A stretch of DNA of 64,000 nt, taken from NCBI GenBank assembly GCA_030754035.1, contig JASMBC010000003.1, forward strand, positions 1-64,000, written 5' to 3'. Below, piece by piece: positions 44,694 through 54,219 of this stretch. The translations under genes and the position numbers were made by a program. The stretch comes from Arenicellales bacterium (lineage in GTDB: Bacteria > Pseudomonadota > Gammaproteobacteria > Arenicellales > UBA868). The notes under the pieces were generated by a model. The model was not told the DNA's origin, did not search any database, and worked only from the letters and a program-made list of their open reading frames with translations. Each line of letters begins with the position of its first letter. The stretch's first letter is position 1.

Positions 44694-45659
44694 ATGCTCT
44701 GGCGCGCATTACTCAGCAGGCTTGGAATCAGTCTGGTCACCCTGTGGGTGGTCTCAGTGCTGATCTTTATCGGCACCAACCTGCTCCCCGGAGATGTGGC
44801 CCAGATCATTCTGGGGCAGATGGCAACGCCTGAGAGTACGGCAGCGCTGCGGGCAAAACTCGGTCTTGATAAGCCGCCTTACCTTCAGTACGTGGTGTGG
44901 CTTCAGAATGTGGCCATGGGCGATCTGGGGATTTCCAAGGCGGGCCTTGGCGCGGGCCTGGGCACCCCGATCGTGGAGATTCTTGAACCGCGAATATTCA
45001 ATACCCTGCGCCTGACCGGGCTAGTCACAGTAATCGTGATTCCAATCTCCCTGTTTTTGGGATTAATTGCGGCGATGCACCCGGGCACGCGCCTTGATCG
45101 TGCGGTTACTTTTTCGACGCTCAGCCTTATCTCAGTGCCTGATTTTCTTGTGGCAACTATGCTCGTTCTGATTTTTGCAGTTTTCCTGGGGTGGTTTCCG
45201 GCGATTGTTTACCTGAGGGGTGACGAGACGGGTTGGGTATTAATAAAGACCCTGGCGATGCCAATATTGACTCTGGTTATTGTCGCCTCCTCGCAGATCA
45301 TACGGATGACACGAGCGACTGTGCTTAATGTAATGAGTTCGCCTTACATTGAGATGGCGATCCTCAAAGGGGTGCCGCGAAAAAGAATTATCTTAAGGCA
45401 CGCCCTGTTTAACGCGGTGGGTCCGATCGTGAACGTGATTGCCTTGAACCTTGCCTGGCTCGTGGGCGGTGTCGTTGTGGTAGAGCAGATATTTTCGTAC
45501 CCCGGCCTGGCAAAACTTATGGTCGAAGGGGTCTTGATGCGGGACCTTCCTCTGGTACAAGCATGTGCCATGATATTCTGCGTTACCTATATCGTCCTGA
45601 TTTTTATTGCCGATATGGCCACGATTCTTTCTAATCCGCGGTTGCGCCATCCCAAGTGA
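44694..45659 (+). CDS. ABC transporter permease (DppB type)
   Basis: A 321-residue inner-membrane permease with about six hydrophobic segments. The coupling-helix motif (EAA loop) is in MAILKGVPRKRIILRHALFN, and the opening FIGTNLLPGDVAQIILGQMA is typical of DppB/OppB. It forms the channel with the DppC-type protein encoded 12 bases downstream. The substrate follows from the binding protein, probably small peptides. Confidence 0.92.
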   Translation: MLWRALLSRLGISLVTLWVVSVLIFIGTNLLPGDVAQIILGQMATPESTAALRAKLGLDKPPYLQYVVWLQNVAMGDLGISKAGLGAGLGTPIVEILEPRIFNTLRLTGLVTVIVIPISLFLGLIAAMHPGTRLDRAVTFSTLSLISVPDFLVATMLVLIFAVFLGWFPAIVYLRGDETGWVLIKTLAMPILTLVIVASSQIIRMTRATVLNVMSSPYIEMAILKGVPRKRIILRHALFNAVGPIVNVIALNLAWLVGGVVVVEQIFSYPGLAKLMVEGVLMRDLPLVQACAMIFCVTYIVLIFIADMATILSNPRLRHPK

Positions 45660-45671
45660 GAAGTTCAGGAA

Positions 45672-46616
45672 ATGTCTGATACACCTACACCGCAAAACAC
45701 GAATTCGGCTATACAGTTTGACGAACTACCCGACGCGCCGCCAAAGCGCAAGATAAAACTCAGCCTGCTGGGCAAGATCGGTGTGGTCGTGCTGATATTC
45801 TGGGCAATCGTTGTCGCCATCGGGCCGATGATTGCCCCCTACCACGAGGCCGATATCCTCGACGAGGAGCTCTTTATCGTTCCGGGCAGCGACGAGATGT
45901 ATCCCGATACGGACTTTCAACCGCCCAGCAAGATCGTATTGCTGGGAAGTGATTATCTCGGCCGCGATACGCTGTCACGGATTCTTTTTGGCGCCAGAAC
46001 CACCATTGGTATTTCGTTTATCGCGACAACCCTAGCGTACCTACTCGGTGTCCTACTGGGTATTGCGGCTGCAGTCGGCAGTAAGCGGCTCGATATGATC
46101 TTGAGCCGGCTGAACGACGCATTGCTGTCTATTCCTTCCATCATGTTTGCGCTTGTCATGATTGCAGCTCTGGGCAGTACCATACCGCTGCTGATACTGC
46201 TCACCGGCATCATCTATGCCACCAGCGTTTTCCGCATCGCGCGATCACTGGGCCAGGAAGTCATGGTCAGTGATTTTGTGGAGGCAGCCCGGGTGCGTGG
46301 TGAGGGGCTGTGGTGGATCATCACCCGGGAGATTTTGCCCAACATCGCCATGCCGCTGGCAACAGATTTCGGACTGCGTTTTGTCTGGGTGATCCTGTTT
46401 ATCTCTGCCTTGAGTTTTCTCGGCCTCGGCGTGCAGCCGCCGATGTCAGATTGGGGCAGCATGGTGAAAGAGAATCTACCCGGGCTCATCTATGGTTCGG
46501 TGGCACCGATAATGCCTGCCCTGGCGATAGCGACGCTGACCATATCGGTGAATATGATCGTGGATGATATCTCGGCACACACTGGTGGTAAATTGGCCAA
46601 GAGAATGATTGCATGA
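45672..46616 (+). CDS. ABC transporter permease (DppC type)
   Basis: A 314-residue permease. A cytoplasmic N-terminal tail of about 37 residues precedes the first membrane segment. The typical LLGSDYLGRDTLSRILFGAR motif and the EAA loop FVEAARVRGEGLWWIITREI follow. It pairs with the DppB-type protein. An AGGA site precedes the ATG at 45672, and its stop overlaps the ATPase start (ATGA). Confidence 0.92.
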   Translation: MSDTPTPQNTNSAIQFDELPDAPPKRKIKLSLLGKIGVVVLIFWAIVVAIGPMIAPYHEADILDEELFIVPGSDEMYPDTDFQPPSKIVLLGSDYLGRDTLSRILFGARTTIGISFIATTLAYLLGVLLGIAAAVGSKRLDMILSRLNDALLSIPSIMFALVMIAALGSTIPLLILLTGIIYATSVFRIARSLGQEVMVSDFVEAARVRGEGLWWIITREILPNIAMPLATDFGLRFVWVILFISALSFLGLGVQPPMSDWGSMVKENLPGLIYGSVAPIMPALAIATLTISVNMIVDDISAHTGGKLAKRMIA

Positions 46617-48427
46617 GCATCCTGCTCGAGGTCGATCACCTCAAGATAAGCGCGCGCAAGGACGACGACAACCTGACGCCGATCGTCAAAGGAGTCAGTT
46701 TCAACGTCGCCCGGGGCGAAGTCATAGCGCTGATCGGTGAATCAGGCTCGGGCAAGACCACCATCGCTTTAGCGGCGCTCGGATACACCAAGCCGGGGCT
46801 TGAATTCACGGGCGGCCAGGTGCGCCTAGAGGGCGAAGACGTTATTACCATGGCATCGGATCAACTGCGGGCACTGCGCGGCCAGCGGGTGGCATACCTA
46901 GCTCAAAGTGCAGCGGCAACATTTAACCCGGCGCTTACGATCGGCGAACAAGTAACTGAATCCTGTGTTCTGCACGGCATCTTGAATCAGGAGCAGGCGA
47001 ATGAACGCGCTGAATTTCTTTACCGGGCCCTGGAACTGCCGGACCCTGACCGGTTGGGTAAACGTTACCCGCACCAGGTATCGGGTGGACAACTGCAACG
47101 CCTGATGGCGGCAACGGCGCTGTGCGGCAAACCCGACCTGCTGGTGCTGGATGAACCCACCACCGCGCTGGATGTCACCACTCAGATAGAAGTACTCAAA
47201 GCTTTCAAGTCCGTGATCAAGCAGGAAGGCTCGGCGGCAATTTATGTGACCCATGACCTTTCGGTGGTGGCCCAGATCGCCGACCACATCGTGGTGCTGT
47301 ACGCGGGCGAGGTCCAGGAACACGGTAGCGCTGAACAGGTCGTCAGCCATCCGGGACACGATTACACCCGCCGCCTGATGCACGCGGTACGGCCGCCACC
47401 TGGCGCCGGACAGGGCGAGGAAACCAGCAGCGAGCATCACCGCGAGGCGCCTGCGCTCGAAGTAAAAGATATCGTTGCCGGTTATGGCAAAACACAAAAT
47501 GGCATTCCCTCAATAACTGTACTGCGCGATGTCAATGTCTCGATAGAACGCGGCCATACAGTCGGCGTGATTGGAGAGTCCGGTTGTGGCAAATCGACCC
47601 TGGCCCGGGTCATGGCGGGCCTGCTGCCGGCGGCACAGGGAAAAGTTCTGCTTGATGGCGAGACACTTAAGCCGGCACTCCAGCGGCGAAGCCGCGGCGA
47701 GTTGCAGAAGGTCCAGTTTGTTTTTCAGATGGCCGACACAGCGCTCAATCCGCGACAGCGGATTGATCATATCCTCGGTCGCCCGCTTGAGTTCTACCTT
47801 GGTCTTAAGGGCAAAGAAAAGCGCCGGCGTATCGGCGAGCTGCTGCAGATGGTGGAACTGCCCCAGGAGTTTGCTGGCCGGTATCCGGAAGAACTCTCAG
47901 GCGGTCAAAAGCAGCGCGTCAATCTGGCCCGGGCGCTGGCGGCATCACCCGAAGTGCTGCTTTGCGATGAAGTGATCTCGGCACTGGATTCCATCGTTGG
48001 CGCGAATGTGATCGAGTTGCTCAAGCGGTTGCGTAAACAGACTGGTGTCTCGTTTGTCTTCATCAGTCACGACTTGTCGACAGTGGCATCCTTTGCCGAC
48101 GAAATCGTGGTGTTGTATGCAGGTCGGGTGGTGGAAAAAGGCGCCACCGACGCGGTGCTCTCCCCACCGTATCATCCTTATACCCGTCTTCTCATCAGCT
48201 CGGTTCCCGAGCTGCGGGTGGGCTGGCTTGAAGAAACCATGCAGACGCAGGAGGCACAGGCCGGGATCGACCGAGTGGTTACCTTGACTGACACTGGTTG
48301 CCCGTTTTTTGACCGTTGCCCGCTGGCGATTAAAGACACCTGTGATCGCGAGACAGCACCGGCCCGCCAACTCGGTGCCGGCCACACCATCGAGTGCCAT
48401 CGCAGCGAGGCTGAGTTCGTCCATTGA
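46613..48427 (+). CDS. Peptide ABC transporter ATPase with two fused ABC domains
   Basis: A 604-residue protein made of two complete nucleotide-binding domains, replacing separate DppD and DppF. Domain one has Walker [10 protein letters not shown], signature VSGGQLQRL and Walker [13 protein letters not shown]. Domain two has [18 protein letters not shown] and [12 protein letters not shown]; the Walker B change from EP to EV is typical of many such fusions. A C-terminal oligopeptide-type zinc/cysteine region follows ([15 protein letters not shown]). It powers the importer at the cytoplasmic face. It overlaps dppC-like by four bases. Confidence 0.92.
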   Translation: MSILLEVDHLKISARKDDDNLTPIVKGVSFNVARGEVIALIGESGSGKTTIALAALGYTKPGLEFTGGQVRLEGEDVITMASDQLRALRGQRVAYLAQSAAATFNPALTIGEQVTESCVLHGILNQEQANERAEFLYRALELPDPDRLGKRYPHQVSGGQLQRLMAATALCGKPDLLVLDEPTTALDVTTQIEVLKAFKSVIKQEGSAAIYVTHDLSVVAQIADHIVVLYAGEVQEHGSAEQVVSHPGHDYTRRLMHAVRPPPGAGQGEETSSEHHREAPALEVKDIVAGYGKTQNGIPSITVLRDVNVSIERGHTVGVIGESGCGKSTLARVMAGLLPAAQGKVLLDGETLKPALQRRSRGELQKVQFVFQMADTALNPRQRIDHILGRPLEFYLGLKGKEKRRRIGELLQMVELPQEFAGRYPEELSGGQKQRVNLARALAASPEVLLCDEVISALDSIVGANVIELLKRLRKQTGVSFVFISHDLSTVASFADEIVVLYAGRVVEKGATDAVLSPPYHPYTRLLISSVPELRVGWLEETMQTQEAQAGIDRVVTLTDTGCPFFDRCPLAIKDTCDRETAPARQLGAGHTIECHRSEAEFVH

Positions 48428-48469
48428 CCGGCAGTGGGGTGAACTTTTTTTGACAAAGTTTTTTTTTGG

Positions 48470-49147
48470 ATGACTGAAGATCTGACTCCGTTCTTGCAAC
48501 CCGGTCCTGCCGTGCAGAGCGAGGATGACGCCGTGGTGGGTTTTACCCGTCGCGCCATCGGTACCGAGACCCGGATCATCGAGCAGGTCGTGCTGCTGTA
48601 TTACGCGGTGCGCGACCAGATCCGTTACGACCCCTACGGGGCGGTGGTGTCGGTCACGGGCCTGAGCGCCCGGCGCAACCTCGAAGTTGGCCACGGTTGG
48701 TGCGTCTCCAAGTCGATACTGCTGGCGGCCTGCTGCCGGGCTATTGGCGTGCCAGCGCGGCTGGGCTACGCGGATGTGCGCAACCATCTGGCGACCGAGA
48801 AGATGCGATCGATAATGCAGACCGACATCTTCTACTGGCACGGCTACACCTCCATTTACCTGGACGGTAGCTGGATCAAGGCCACCTCCGCCTTTAACCT
48901 CGAACTGTGCCATAAGTTCCGTTTGAAGCCGCTGGATTTCAATGGCCGCGAGGACTCCATCTACCACCCGTTCGATCTCGACGGCCGGCGTCACATGGAC
49001 TACCTGCACGATCGTGGCGAATACGCCGAACCACCCATAGCTGCGATGCGGGAGACCTTCCGCACGGAATACCCTGGCTGGAATATGGAGGGTGAAGCTA
49101 TCGCCGGCGATTTCGAAACCGACGTGGCACTGGAAACCGCAAGTTAA
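48470..49147 (+). CDS. Transglutaminase-like cysteine protease/peptidase domain protein
   Basis: A 225-residue protein with a transglutaminase-like core: Cys78 in GHGWCVSKSILL and His124 in FYWHGYTSIYL; the third residue falls in the WIKATSAFN segment, the pattern of a bacterial sub-family. No signal peptide, so cytoplasmic. In bacteria such domains often act as peptidases or amidases rather than cross-linkers. It begins 42 bases after the peptide importer ATPase gene, so processing of an imported peptide or amide is plausible. The ATG has no strong ribosome site; a T-rich AACTTT...AAAGTT hairpin lies just before it. Confidence 0.78.
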   Translation: MTEDLTPFLQPGPAVQSEDDAVVGFTRRAIGTETRIIEQVVLLYYAVRDQIRYDPYGAVVSVTGLSARRNLEVGHGWCVSKSILLAACCRAIGVPARLGYADVRNHLATEKMRSIMQTDIFYWHGYTSIYLDGSWIKATSAFNLELCHKFRLKPLDFNGREDSIYHPFDLDGRRHMDYLHDRGEYAEPPIAAMRETFRTEYPGWNMEGEAIAGDFETDVALETAS

Positions 49148-49174
49148 GTCCCGGGCGCGGGCACCCTGACGGTC

Positions 49175-49366
49175 TCAGGCGGCCTCTGGCGCATACAGCC
49201 GCTCGATCTCCTGGGCATAGGATTTACTGATTTTCTGACGGCGGACTTTCATCGTGGCTGTCACCTCGCCGTCGTCGTGGTCCAACTCCTTGGTCAGCAG
49301 ATGGAAGCGGCGCACTTGTTCGGCCGGGGCCAGTTCCGCGTTGGCGCGCCAACAGAGCGCCGGTCG
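49175..49366 (-). pseudogene. 3' remnant of a long-chain acyl-CoA synthetase gene
   Basis: This stretch, missed by the ORF track because it has no start, translates on the minus strand to the tail of an AMP-forming long-chain acyl-CoA synthetase: ELAPAEQVRRFHLLTKEL, then DDGEVTATMKVRRQKI and a normal end near RLYAPEAA. About 64 codons remain of a gene that is normally some 600 codons long. It runs in frame directly after the stop codon of the upstream metallo-hydrolase gene, which marks a deletion or insertion junction near 49345. Confidence 0.75.
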
Positions 49367-50299
49367 TCAAAACGAAATCTCCATTTTCCCGAAGGCGCGC
49401 AACTTGCATTCTGCGGAGTCGTGTTCAGGTGTCACGACGATATGTTCCCTGAAGAAATCGACCCGGACATGCCCGTCAATTCCGTTGACCCAGACCGGGA
49501 GTTTTTTTTGCTTGACCCATTCCCTTGGCCGGGCCCCGCGGTCACCGCACCATATCCATTGCGGACCTGGCACCAGCACGTAGCCTGGGTCGACCCGCTC
49601 GAAAAAAGCATTCGGTGCAAGGCTGGTTGCACCGTGATGCGGCATCTTCATGAAGTCAGAATTCATCCGCGGGTCATCGCTCAGCACAGTGCCAACTTTC
49701 ATGTTCAGGTCGCCAGTAAACAACACGGTGGCATCGTTGATGGACCACTGCATGATGAGCGACAAATCATTGACGTCGATGGTGTCAGCAGCCAGATCAT
49801 CTTCCTGGGCGTGGAGAATCTCGATGGTGGAGCCCAAGCCGAAATCATAGCGAAGGCCAGCTTCCGGCTGGCGAATGATGACACCGTGGGCTTTTGCTTT
49901 ATTCACTAAAGCGGCGATATCGGCCATGTCACAGCCCCACGGTATCTCCCGGTCACAGATATGCTGCGGCGGAATGCGCAGGTGCAAGTTGGAAATTGTC
50001 ACGCCCGCTTCCAATAGTGCAACCAGCCCCTCGTAATGATCCCGGTGCGGGTGGGACACAAAAAAGTGATCGATCTTGTCGATACCAAGCTCGGCAAGGT
50101 AGGGCAGCAGCGACTTTTTCGCTTCGCTGTAGTAACCGCCGTCGATCATGATGACCGAATCGCCGGTTTGGATCAGGTTGGCATCTCCCTGCAGTTCGCC
50201 CGTGTTGACGTTGACCATATGCCAGCTTGCATCCGGTTTGCTGCTACACCCGGCAAACAGGAATACAGACAGAAAAAAGATGAGCCAGCTTTTTCTCAC
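49367..50299 (-). CDS. ComEC/Rec2-like MBL-fold hydrolase, lipoprotein
   Basis: A 310-residue protein. The N-terminus is a lipoprotein signal (FFLSVFLFAGCSS, lipidation at Cys18). A metallo-beta-lactamase fold follows with the metal motif VSHPHRDHYEG, further ligands in LFTGDLN and MPHHGATSL, as in the ComEC C-terminal domain. It stands free, without the DNA-channel part. It would act at the outer face of a membrane on an unknown phosphodiester or ester. GTG start at 50299. The gene ends against the acyl-CoA synthetase remnant, in the same frame. Confidence 0.82.
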   Translation of the reverse strand: MRKSWLIFFLSVFLFAGCSSKPDASWHMVNVNTGELQGDANLIQTGDSVIMIDGGYYSEAKKSLLPYLAELGIDKIDHFFVSHPHRDHYEGLVALLEAGVTISNLHLRIPPQHICDREIPWGCDMADIAALVNKAKAHGVIIRQPEAGLRYDFGLGSTIEILHAQEDDLAADTIDVNDLSLIMQWSINDATVLFTGDLNMKVGTVLSDDPRMNSDFMKMPHHGATSLAPNAFFERVDPGYVLVPGPQWIWCGDRGARPREWVKQKKLPVWVNGIDGHVRVDFFREHIVVTPEHDSAECKLRAFGKMEISF

Positions 50300-50366
50300 A
50301 CCGGATTTCCACCCAGTTTGTCGGCCAGATCAGTCAGCGAAGAACAACACGGCAAATGTGATTTCC

Positions 50367-51242
50367 TCACCCACCCGGATTCATGGCCATGACCAATGGC
50401 TCTACCTCGGGGATGTCATCGGGCACGAAAAAGTCGCTCCACAGGGATTTCTCTGGGTCCATGCGGTAACCGCTGAAATCGGTGACGCCCTCACTAGAGA
50501 GGAGTACGTCGTCGATACAGAAGTTGCCGGTGAATTCCCCGGCATCCTTGCCCAGGATCACGGCGGCTGCGTCGGCCATGATCTCCGGCTTGCGACAGTG
50601 CGGGAAGGCGATACTGCCTGCGACCACGTTGCTGATGGCGGCGGTTGCTATCACCGAGTGCGGCCACAGCGCATTCACCCCGATGCCCTTGGTCTTCAGT
50701 TCTTTAGCCATGCCCAAAACGCACTGGCTCATGCCAAACTTGGAGATGGTGTAGGCCACCGACGGCGCGAACCACTTGGGCTGCATGTCGAGTGGCGGTG
50801 AGATGCTGAGGATGTGCGGATTACCTCCCTTGACGAGGTGCGCCAGGCATTCCTTAGAGAGCATGAAGGTGCCGCGCACGTTGACCGCAAACATGAGGTC
50901 AAAGCGCTTCATCTCGGTTTTCGCCGTAGGGGTGAGCGATATTGCACTGGCGTTGTTGATCAGAATATCGAGCCCGCCGAATTCATCAGCAGCCTGCGCC
51001 ACCGCCGCCTTGACCTGCGCCTCTTCCCGGATATCGGTGACGATCGGCAGTGCCCGGCCGCCGGCGGCTTCGATCTCTTCAGCCGCTGTAAAGATGGTGC
51101 CGGGTAGCTTGGGATGTGGCTCTGTGGTCTTGGCCAGGATGGCGATACAGGCACCGTCGGCCGCGAGCCTCTTGCCGATGGCCAGGCCAATGCCGCGGCT
51201 GCCGCCCGAGATGATCACGCGCTTACCGGAAAACGTCCCCAT
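50367..51242 (-). CDS. SDR family oxidoreductase (HSDL2-like)
   Basis: A 291-residue short-chain dehydrogenase. The cofactor motif is SGGSRGIGLAIG, NNASAI is present, and the catalytic pair is in YTISKFGMS. The long loop with AILAKTTEPHPKLPGTIFT is typical of the HSDL2 sub-family, which in other organisms is peroxisomal and lacks a proven substrate; here the SCP2 domain is absent. A strong AAGGAG site precedes the ATG at 51242. Confidence 0.87.
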   Translation of the reverse strand: MGTFSGKRVIISGGSRGIGLAIGKRLAADGACIAILAKTTEPHPKLPGTIFTAAEEIEAAGGRALPIVTDIREEAQVKAAVAQAADEFGGLDILINNASAISLTPTAKTEMKRFDLMFAVNVRGTFMLSKECLAHLVKGGNPHILSISPPLDMQPKWFAPSVAYTISKFGMSQCVLGMAKELKTKGIGVNALWPHSVIATAAISNVVAGSIAFPHCRKPEIMADAAAVILGKDAGEFTGNFCIDDVLLSSEGVTDFSGYRMDPEKSLWSDFFVPDDIPEVEPLVMAMNPGG

Positions 51243-51561
51243 GAACCTGCTCCTTTGATTGATGCTGTGCTGGTGCCGTGACTGTCACCAGCCCGCGCCC
51301 ACACGGCCCGGCTGGGTACGGCTTACCGTAGCGCCTGATTGTAACGGCTGTCTACTGGCCTGACTTTAGCCGGCACGGCAATAACCTGGTACCAGGCCCA
51401 GTTACCCGCTGACGGACAAACGCGGCCCTCGCCTCGGACTGCGTCAATGGTCGCGGGCCAGCAAGCCGCTCCGACCCGTTTCGATTAGACTGCGCCGGCC
51501 CTCCAGCCGCCGGCAGACGATGAGCGCCACCCAACTGGCCACATACCGACTCCTCGACCCC
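51243..51561. other. Divergent intergenic region
   Basis: A 319-base GC-rich gap between the SDR gene and the EamA transporter gene. It holds a 12-base palindrome CCTGGTACCAGG at 51387-51398. No gene, RNA or convincing promoter was recognised. Confidence 0.4.
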
Positions 51562-52524
51562 ATGACGGATACTGCGAAGCAAACTGCAGCGCAAAACATT
51601 GCCACAAACTCCAGCCAGCCGGGCGGTGTTGCCGACAAGCGCCCGTGGGCCTGGCTGGTACTGCTTTTCCTGGGTGTTGCCTGGGGCCTGTCTTTTTCCC
51701 TTGCCAGGATGTCCACCGAGGGCGGCGCGCATCCGCTCGGAATCAACTACTGGGTGTCGCTGATCGGCGCGTTGCTACTGCTCGTTGTCAATAGTTTTAA
51801 AGGGCGGCGCCTGCCGTTAAAGAAAAACTACCTTTTTCTTTATGTCATCTGTGGCCTGCTGGGCTCGATAATCCCGGGCATCTTGTATTTCTATGCCGCC
51901 TCGCGCGTCACTGCCGGGGTGCTGGCTATCACTGTTGCCACCGTGCCGCTGATGACATTCATCGGTGCCGCAATCCTGCGGGTGGAAAAAATCTCGATTA
52001 TGCGTATGCTGGGTGTGTTGTTCGGCATCTTCTCGGTGGTACTGCTGGTAGCACCCAACGAGAGCTTGCCAGACTCTGCCGCCACACCGTGGGTACTGAT
52101 CGTCATCCTGGCCGCGCTCTGTTACACAGCGGAGAACCTCATCATTGCACTGCGCATGCCGACAGGCGCCAACCCTTTTGTAATCGTGACCGGCATGCTC
52201 CTTGCAGCAACACTCATGATGACGCCCGCAGTGTGGCTTACCGGCACGTTCGAGCCACTCACCTGGCCATTGGGCCGCCCAGGCTGGGCAATACTCGGCA
52301 TGGCCGCAATCAGCGTGATCGCTTACGGGCTGTTTTTGTACCTCGTGATGTACGCCGGCCCGGTGTTCGCCAGCCAGACAGCATACGTGGTAACGCTATC
52401 GGGGGTGCTCTGGGGCATACTGATCTTCGGCGAATCCCATTCGCTCTGGATCTGGTTGTCGCTGGTAACGATGATGGTTGCGTTGTCGCTGGTTAAGCCG
52501 CGCACTGGTGCCAGGCCCGGCTAG
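51562..52524 (+). CDS. EamA family (DMT) transporter
   Basis: About 320 residues with some ten membrane segments in two EamA halves (LGVAWGLSFSLARMS opens the first). It is probably an exporter of amino acids or other metabolites in the inner membrane. I place the start at the ATG at 51562 (MTDTAKQ); the ORF track uses an ATG 14 codons earlier. It overlaps the convergent gene at its 3' end: both stops share the CTAG at 52521-52524. Confidence 0.86.
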   Translation: MTDTAKQTAAQNIATNSSQPGGVADKRPWAWLVLLFLGVAWGLSFSLARMSTEGGAHPLGINYWVSLIGALLLLVVNSFKGRRLPLKKNYLFLYVICGLLGSIIPGILYFYAASRVTAGVLAITVATVPLMTFIGAAILRVEKISIMRMLGVLFGIFSVVLLVAPNESLPDSAATPWVLIVILAALCYTAENLIIALRMPTGANPFVIVTGMLLAATLMMTPAVWLTGTFEPLTWPLGRPGWAILGMAAISVIAYGLFLYLVMYAGPVFASQTAYVVTLSGVLWGILIFGESHSLWIWLSLVTMMVALSLVKPRTGARPG

Positions 52525-53054
52525 GTCACCGGCCCCTTTGCTATTACCAACAGGGTGATTGCGATTACAACGAAGACAGCATAAGCCACCAGGCCAGCGA
52601 TGATGCGCCGGATTCTGCGCCAGCGACGGCGGGCCTGTACCCGGCGCAGCCGGAACTGTTCCGCCGGTGCGACCAGTGGCATGAAGCCGGGGTCGAGGCT
52701 TATCGATTCGTCGGCCGCCGAACCTACCCGAATATATGTACCGTCGTCGAACTGGTAGCAAGCGTCGAATTCCCCGAGTGCGAGGCGATAGACCGTATCG
52801 GGAAAGCCCGGGCAGGTAGACTTGAGACGATGCTCGACCTGCTTGCGGTATACCGACCAGTTGGGATGAACAGCCCCATAGAGGCGGTCCGGTGCCTGTT
52901 CCAGCGCCCCTTCCAACCAGGCCAGTGCGGCATTAACCTGGCCCTCGGTCTGGTCGCTCCACCGCTGCAGAAAAAACGTTACCATGACCACCCCGGCACT
53001 AATGAGGATGGCATGGTCCAGCACGGTGGTGCCAATGGCACGGAGGATTTCCAT
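52521..53054 (-). CDS. Hypothetical two-helix membrane protein
   Basis: A 177-residue protein of unknown family. One hydrophobic segment lies at residues 9-28 and one at about 152-171, the second preceded by a very basic stretch (RRVQARRRWRRIRR). The middle is a soluble domain with a conserved-looking YQFDDGTYIRVG strand pair. An AAGGA site precedes the ATG at 53054. It overlaps the transporter gene tail to tail. No function can be offered. Confidence 0.65.
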   Translation of the reverse strand: MEILRAIGTTVLDHAILISAGVVMVTFFLQRWSDQTEGQVNAALAWLEGALEQAPDRLYGAVHPNWSVYRKQVEHRLKSTCPGFPDTVYRLALGEFDACYQFDDGTYIRVGSAADESISLDPGFMPLVAPAEQFRLRRVQARRRWRRIRRIIAGLVAYAVFVVIAITLLVIAKGPVT

Positions 53055-53112
53055 CAGAATCCTTGGCAGTAGAAAATAATCACAACGTACCCAGACGCAG
53101 GAGAGCTAGCCC

Positions 53113-53736
53113 ATGACCTACAGACTCTACTACTCGGAACCCTCAGCCGCCATGGGAGTGCGCGCCATACTGGAGGAAATAGGTACGCCTTATGAGTTGG
53201 TGTGGACGGACATCTCCTCACCTACCTGGCGCGACCCCGCATTGCTCGCAGCCAATCCCAACGGCTGGATTCCGGTACTCGCCTGGGAGAATAGTTCCAT
53301 CTACGAGTGTGGCGCTATAACCGTCTTGCTTTGTGACCGGCACCCGGAGGCCGCCTTGGCACCGGCTGCCAGCGATCCGGACCGGGGCCTGTTTCTGCAA
53401 TGGCTGTTTTACTTCTCGAGTTCGATCCAGGTTGCCTATCAGATGAGCTACCATACGGAGCGTTTCTGTGCAGCAACAAAAGACGAGGACAGCGTCCGGC
53501 AGCGCTCGGCCCGGCGCCTGGAAGAAGTCTGGCAGGTAGTGGACGATGCCATTGGTGAAAATTCCTGGCTGTTGGGCGAGCGCTTCAGCGCGATCGACAT
53601 CTACCTGTACATGCTCACCACCTGGTTGTCGCCGAAGTACGGCCACCCGGTAATCGACCGTTTTGCCAATGTGCAACGGGTGGCTACCAGTGCTGCCACT
53701 CGACCTGCAGTGCGCAGCGTGTTTCAACCAGATTGA
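53113..53736 (+). CDS. Glutathione S-transferase family protein
   Basis: A 207-residue GST. It has a thioredoxin-like N-terminal domain (YRLYYSEPSAAMGVRAILEE), then the cis-proline NPNGWIPVL and the glutathione-contact segment SIYECGAITVLL, and an all-helical C-terminal domain with LLGERFSAIDIYLYML. It probably conjugates glutathione to electrophiles. A CAGGAG site precedes the ATG at 53113. It stands alone between two minus-strand genes. Confidence 0.88.
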   Translation: MTYRLYYSEPSAAMGVRAILEEIGTPYELVWTDISSPTWRDPALLAANPNGWIPVLAWENSSIYECGAITVLLCDRHPEAALAPAASDPDRGLFLQWLFYFSSSIQVAYQMSYHTERFCAATKDEDSVRQRSARRLEEVWQVVDDAIGENSWLLGERFSAIDIYLYMLTTWLSPKYGHPVIDRFANVQRVATSAATRPAVRSVFQPD

Positions 53737-53829
53737 TCGAACGCGAACGGTGCTCCCCCGGGGGGTATCTACGCATCTACCGGGATTGCGGCATCAAGAT
53801 CGCAGCACTGAGGTCGCGGCCTTGCTCAC

Positions 53830-54048
53830 CTAGGCTGACCGCTCCCAGCCCTTGCCAGCGCCGCAGCGCAGGCAGCGCTGGCTCATGAAGATCTTCTCCC
53901 AGTCGGCATCGACGGCGACATAGTCGAGAATAACCCGCAACGCCTTGGAGGTACTGCGAAATCCATAAAGTTCCCTGGCGTGCTCCAGCATCCCGACCAT
54001 ATCCGGATGCAGTTCCACCTCCAGGGTAGTTTTCTTGCCCATTGCCAT
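53830..54048 (-). CDS. Small ribbon-helix-helix-like protein with C-terminal CxxC
   Basis: A 72-residue protein. The first 50 residues (KTTLEVELHPDMVGMLEHAR, then STSKALRVILDYV) fit a ribbon-helix-helix DNA-binding fold. A short tail with CLRCGAGKGW could bind a metal together with a partner chain. The true start is the ATG at 54048 behind AGGAG; the ORF-track start at 54234 adds 62 codons that overlap the opposite gene. Possibly a small regulator or an antitoxin without a toxin nearby. Confidence 0.65.
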   Translation of the reverse strand: MAMGKKTTLEVELHPDMVGMLEHARELYGFRSTSKALRVILDYVAVDADWEKIFMSQRCLRCGAGKGWERSA

Positions 54049-54219
54049 GCTGCGGTTTCTCCTGGTGCTTGATCGAAGCGTATGGTAGCAGCGGCCGGGT
54101 ATACCGGGCAGCCCCGCATCGCCATGTCCCGGTATATTGTCCGGGAATTGATTCAGCAAGGTGACATGCTCCATTATTGGCCCGTGTCCAGCCCACCCAC
54201 GAAACAGGAGGAGCAGCCC

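Noticed and set aside
54082-54219. Upstream ATG start for the crotonase-fold protein
   Set aside because: The family begins at the GTG at 54220, which has a strong ribosome site; the upstream part overlaps the promoter of the opposite small gene.
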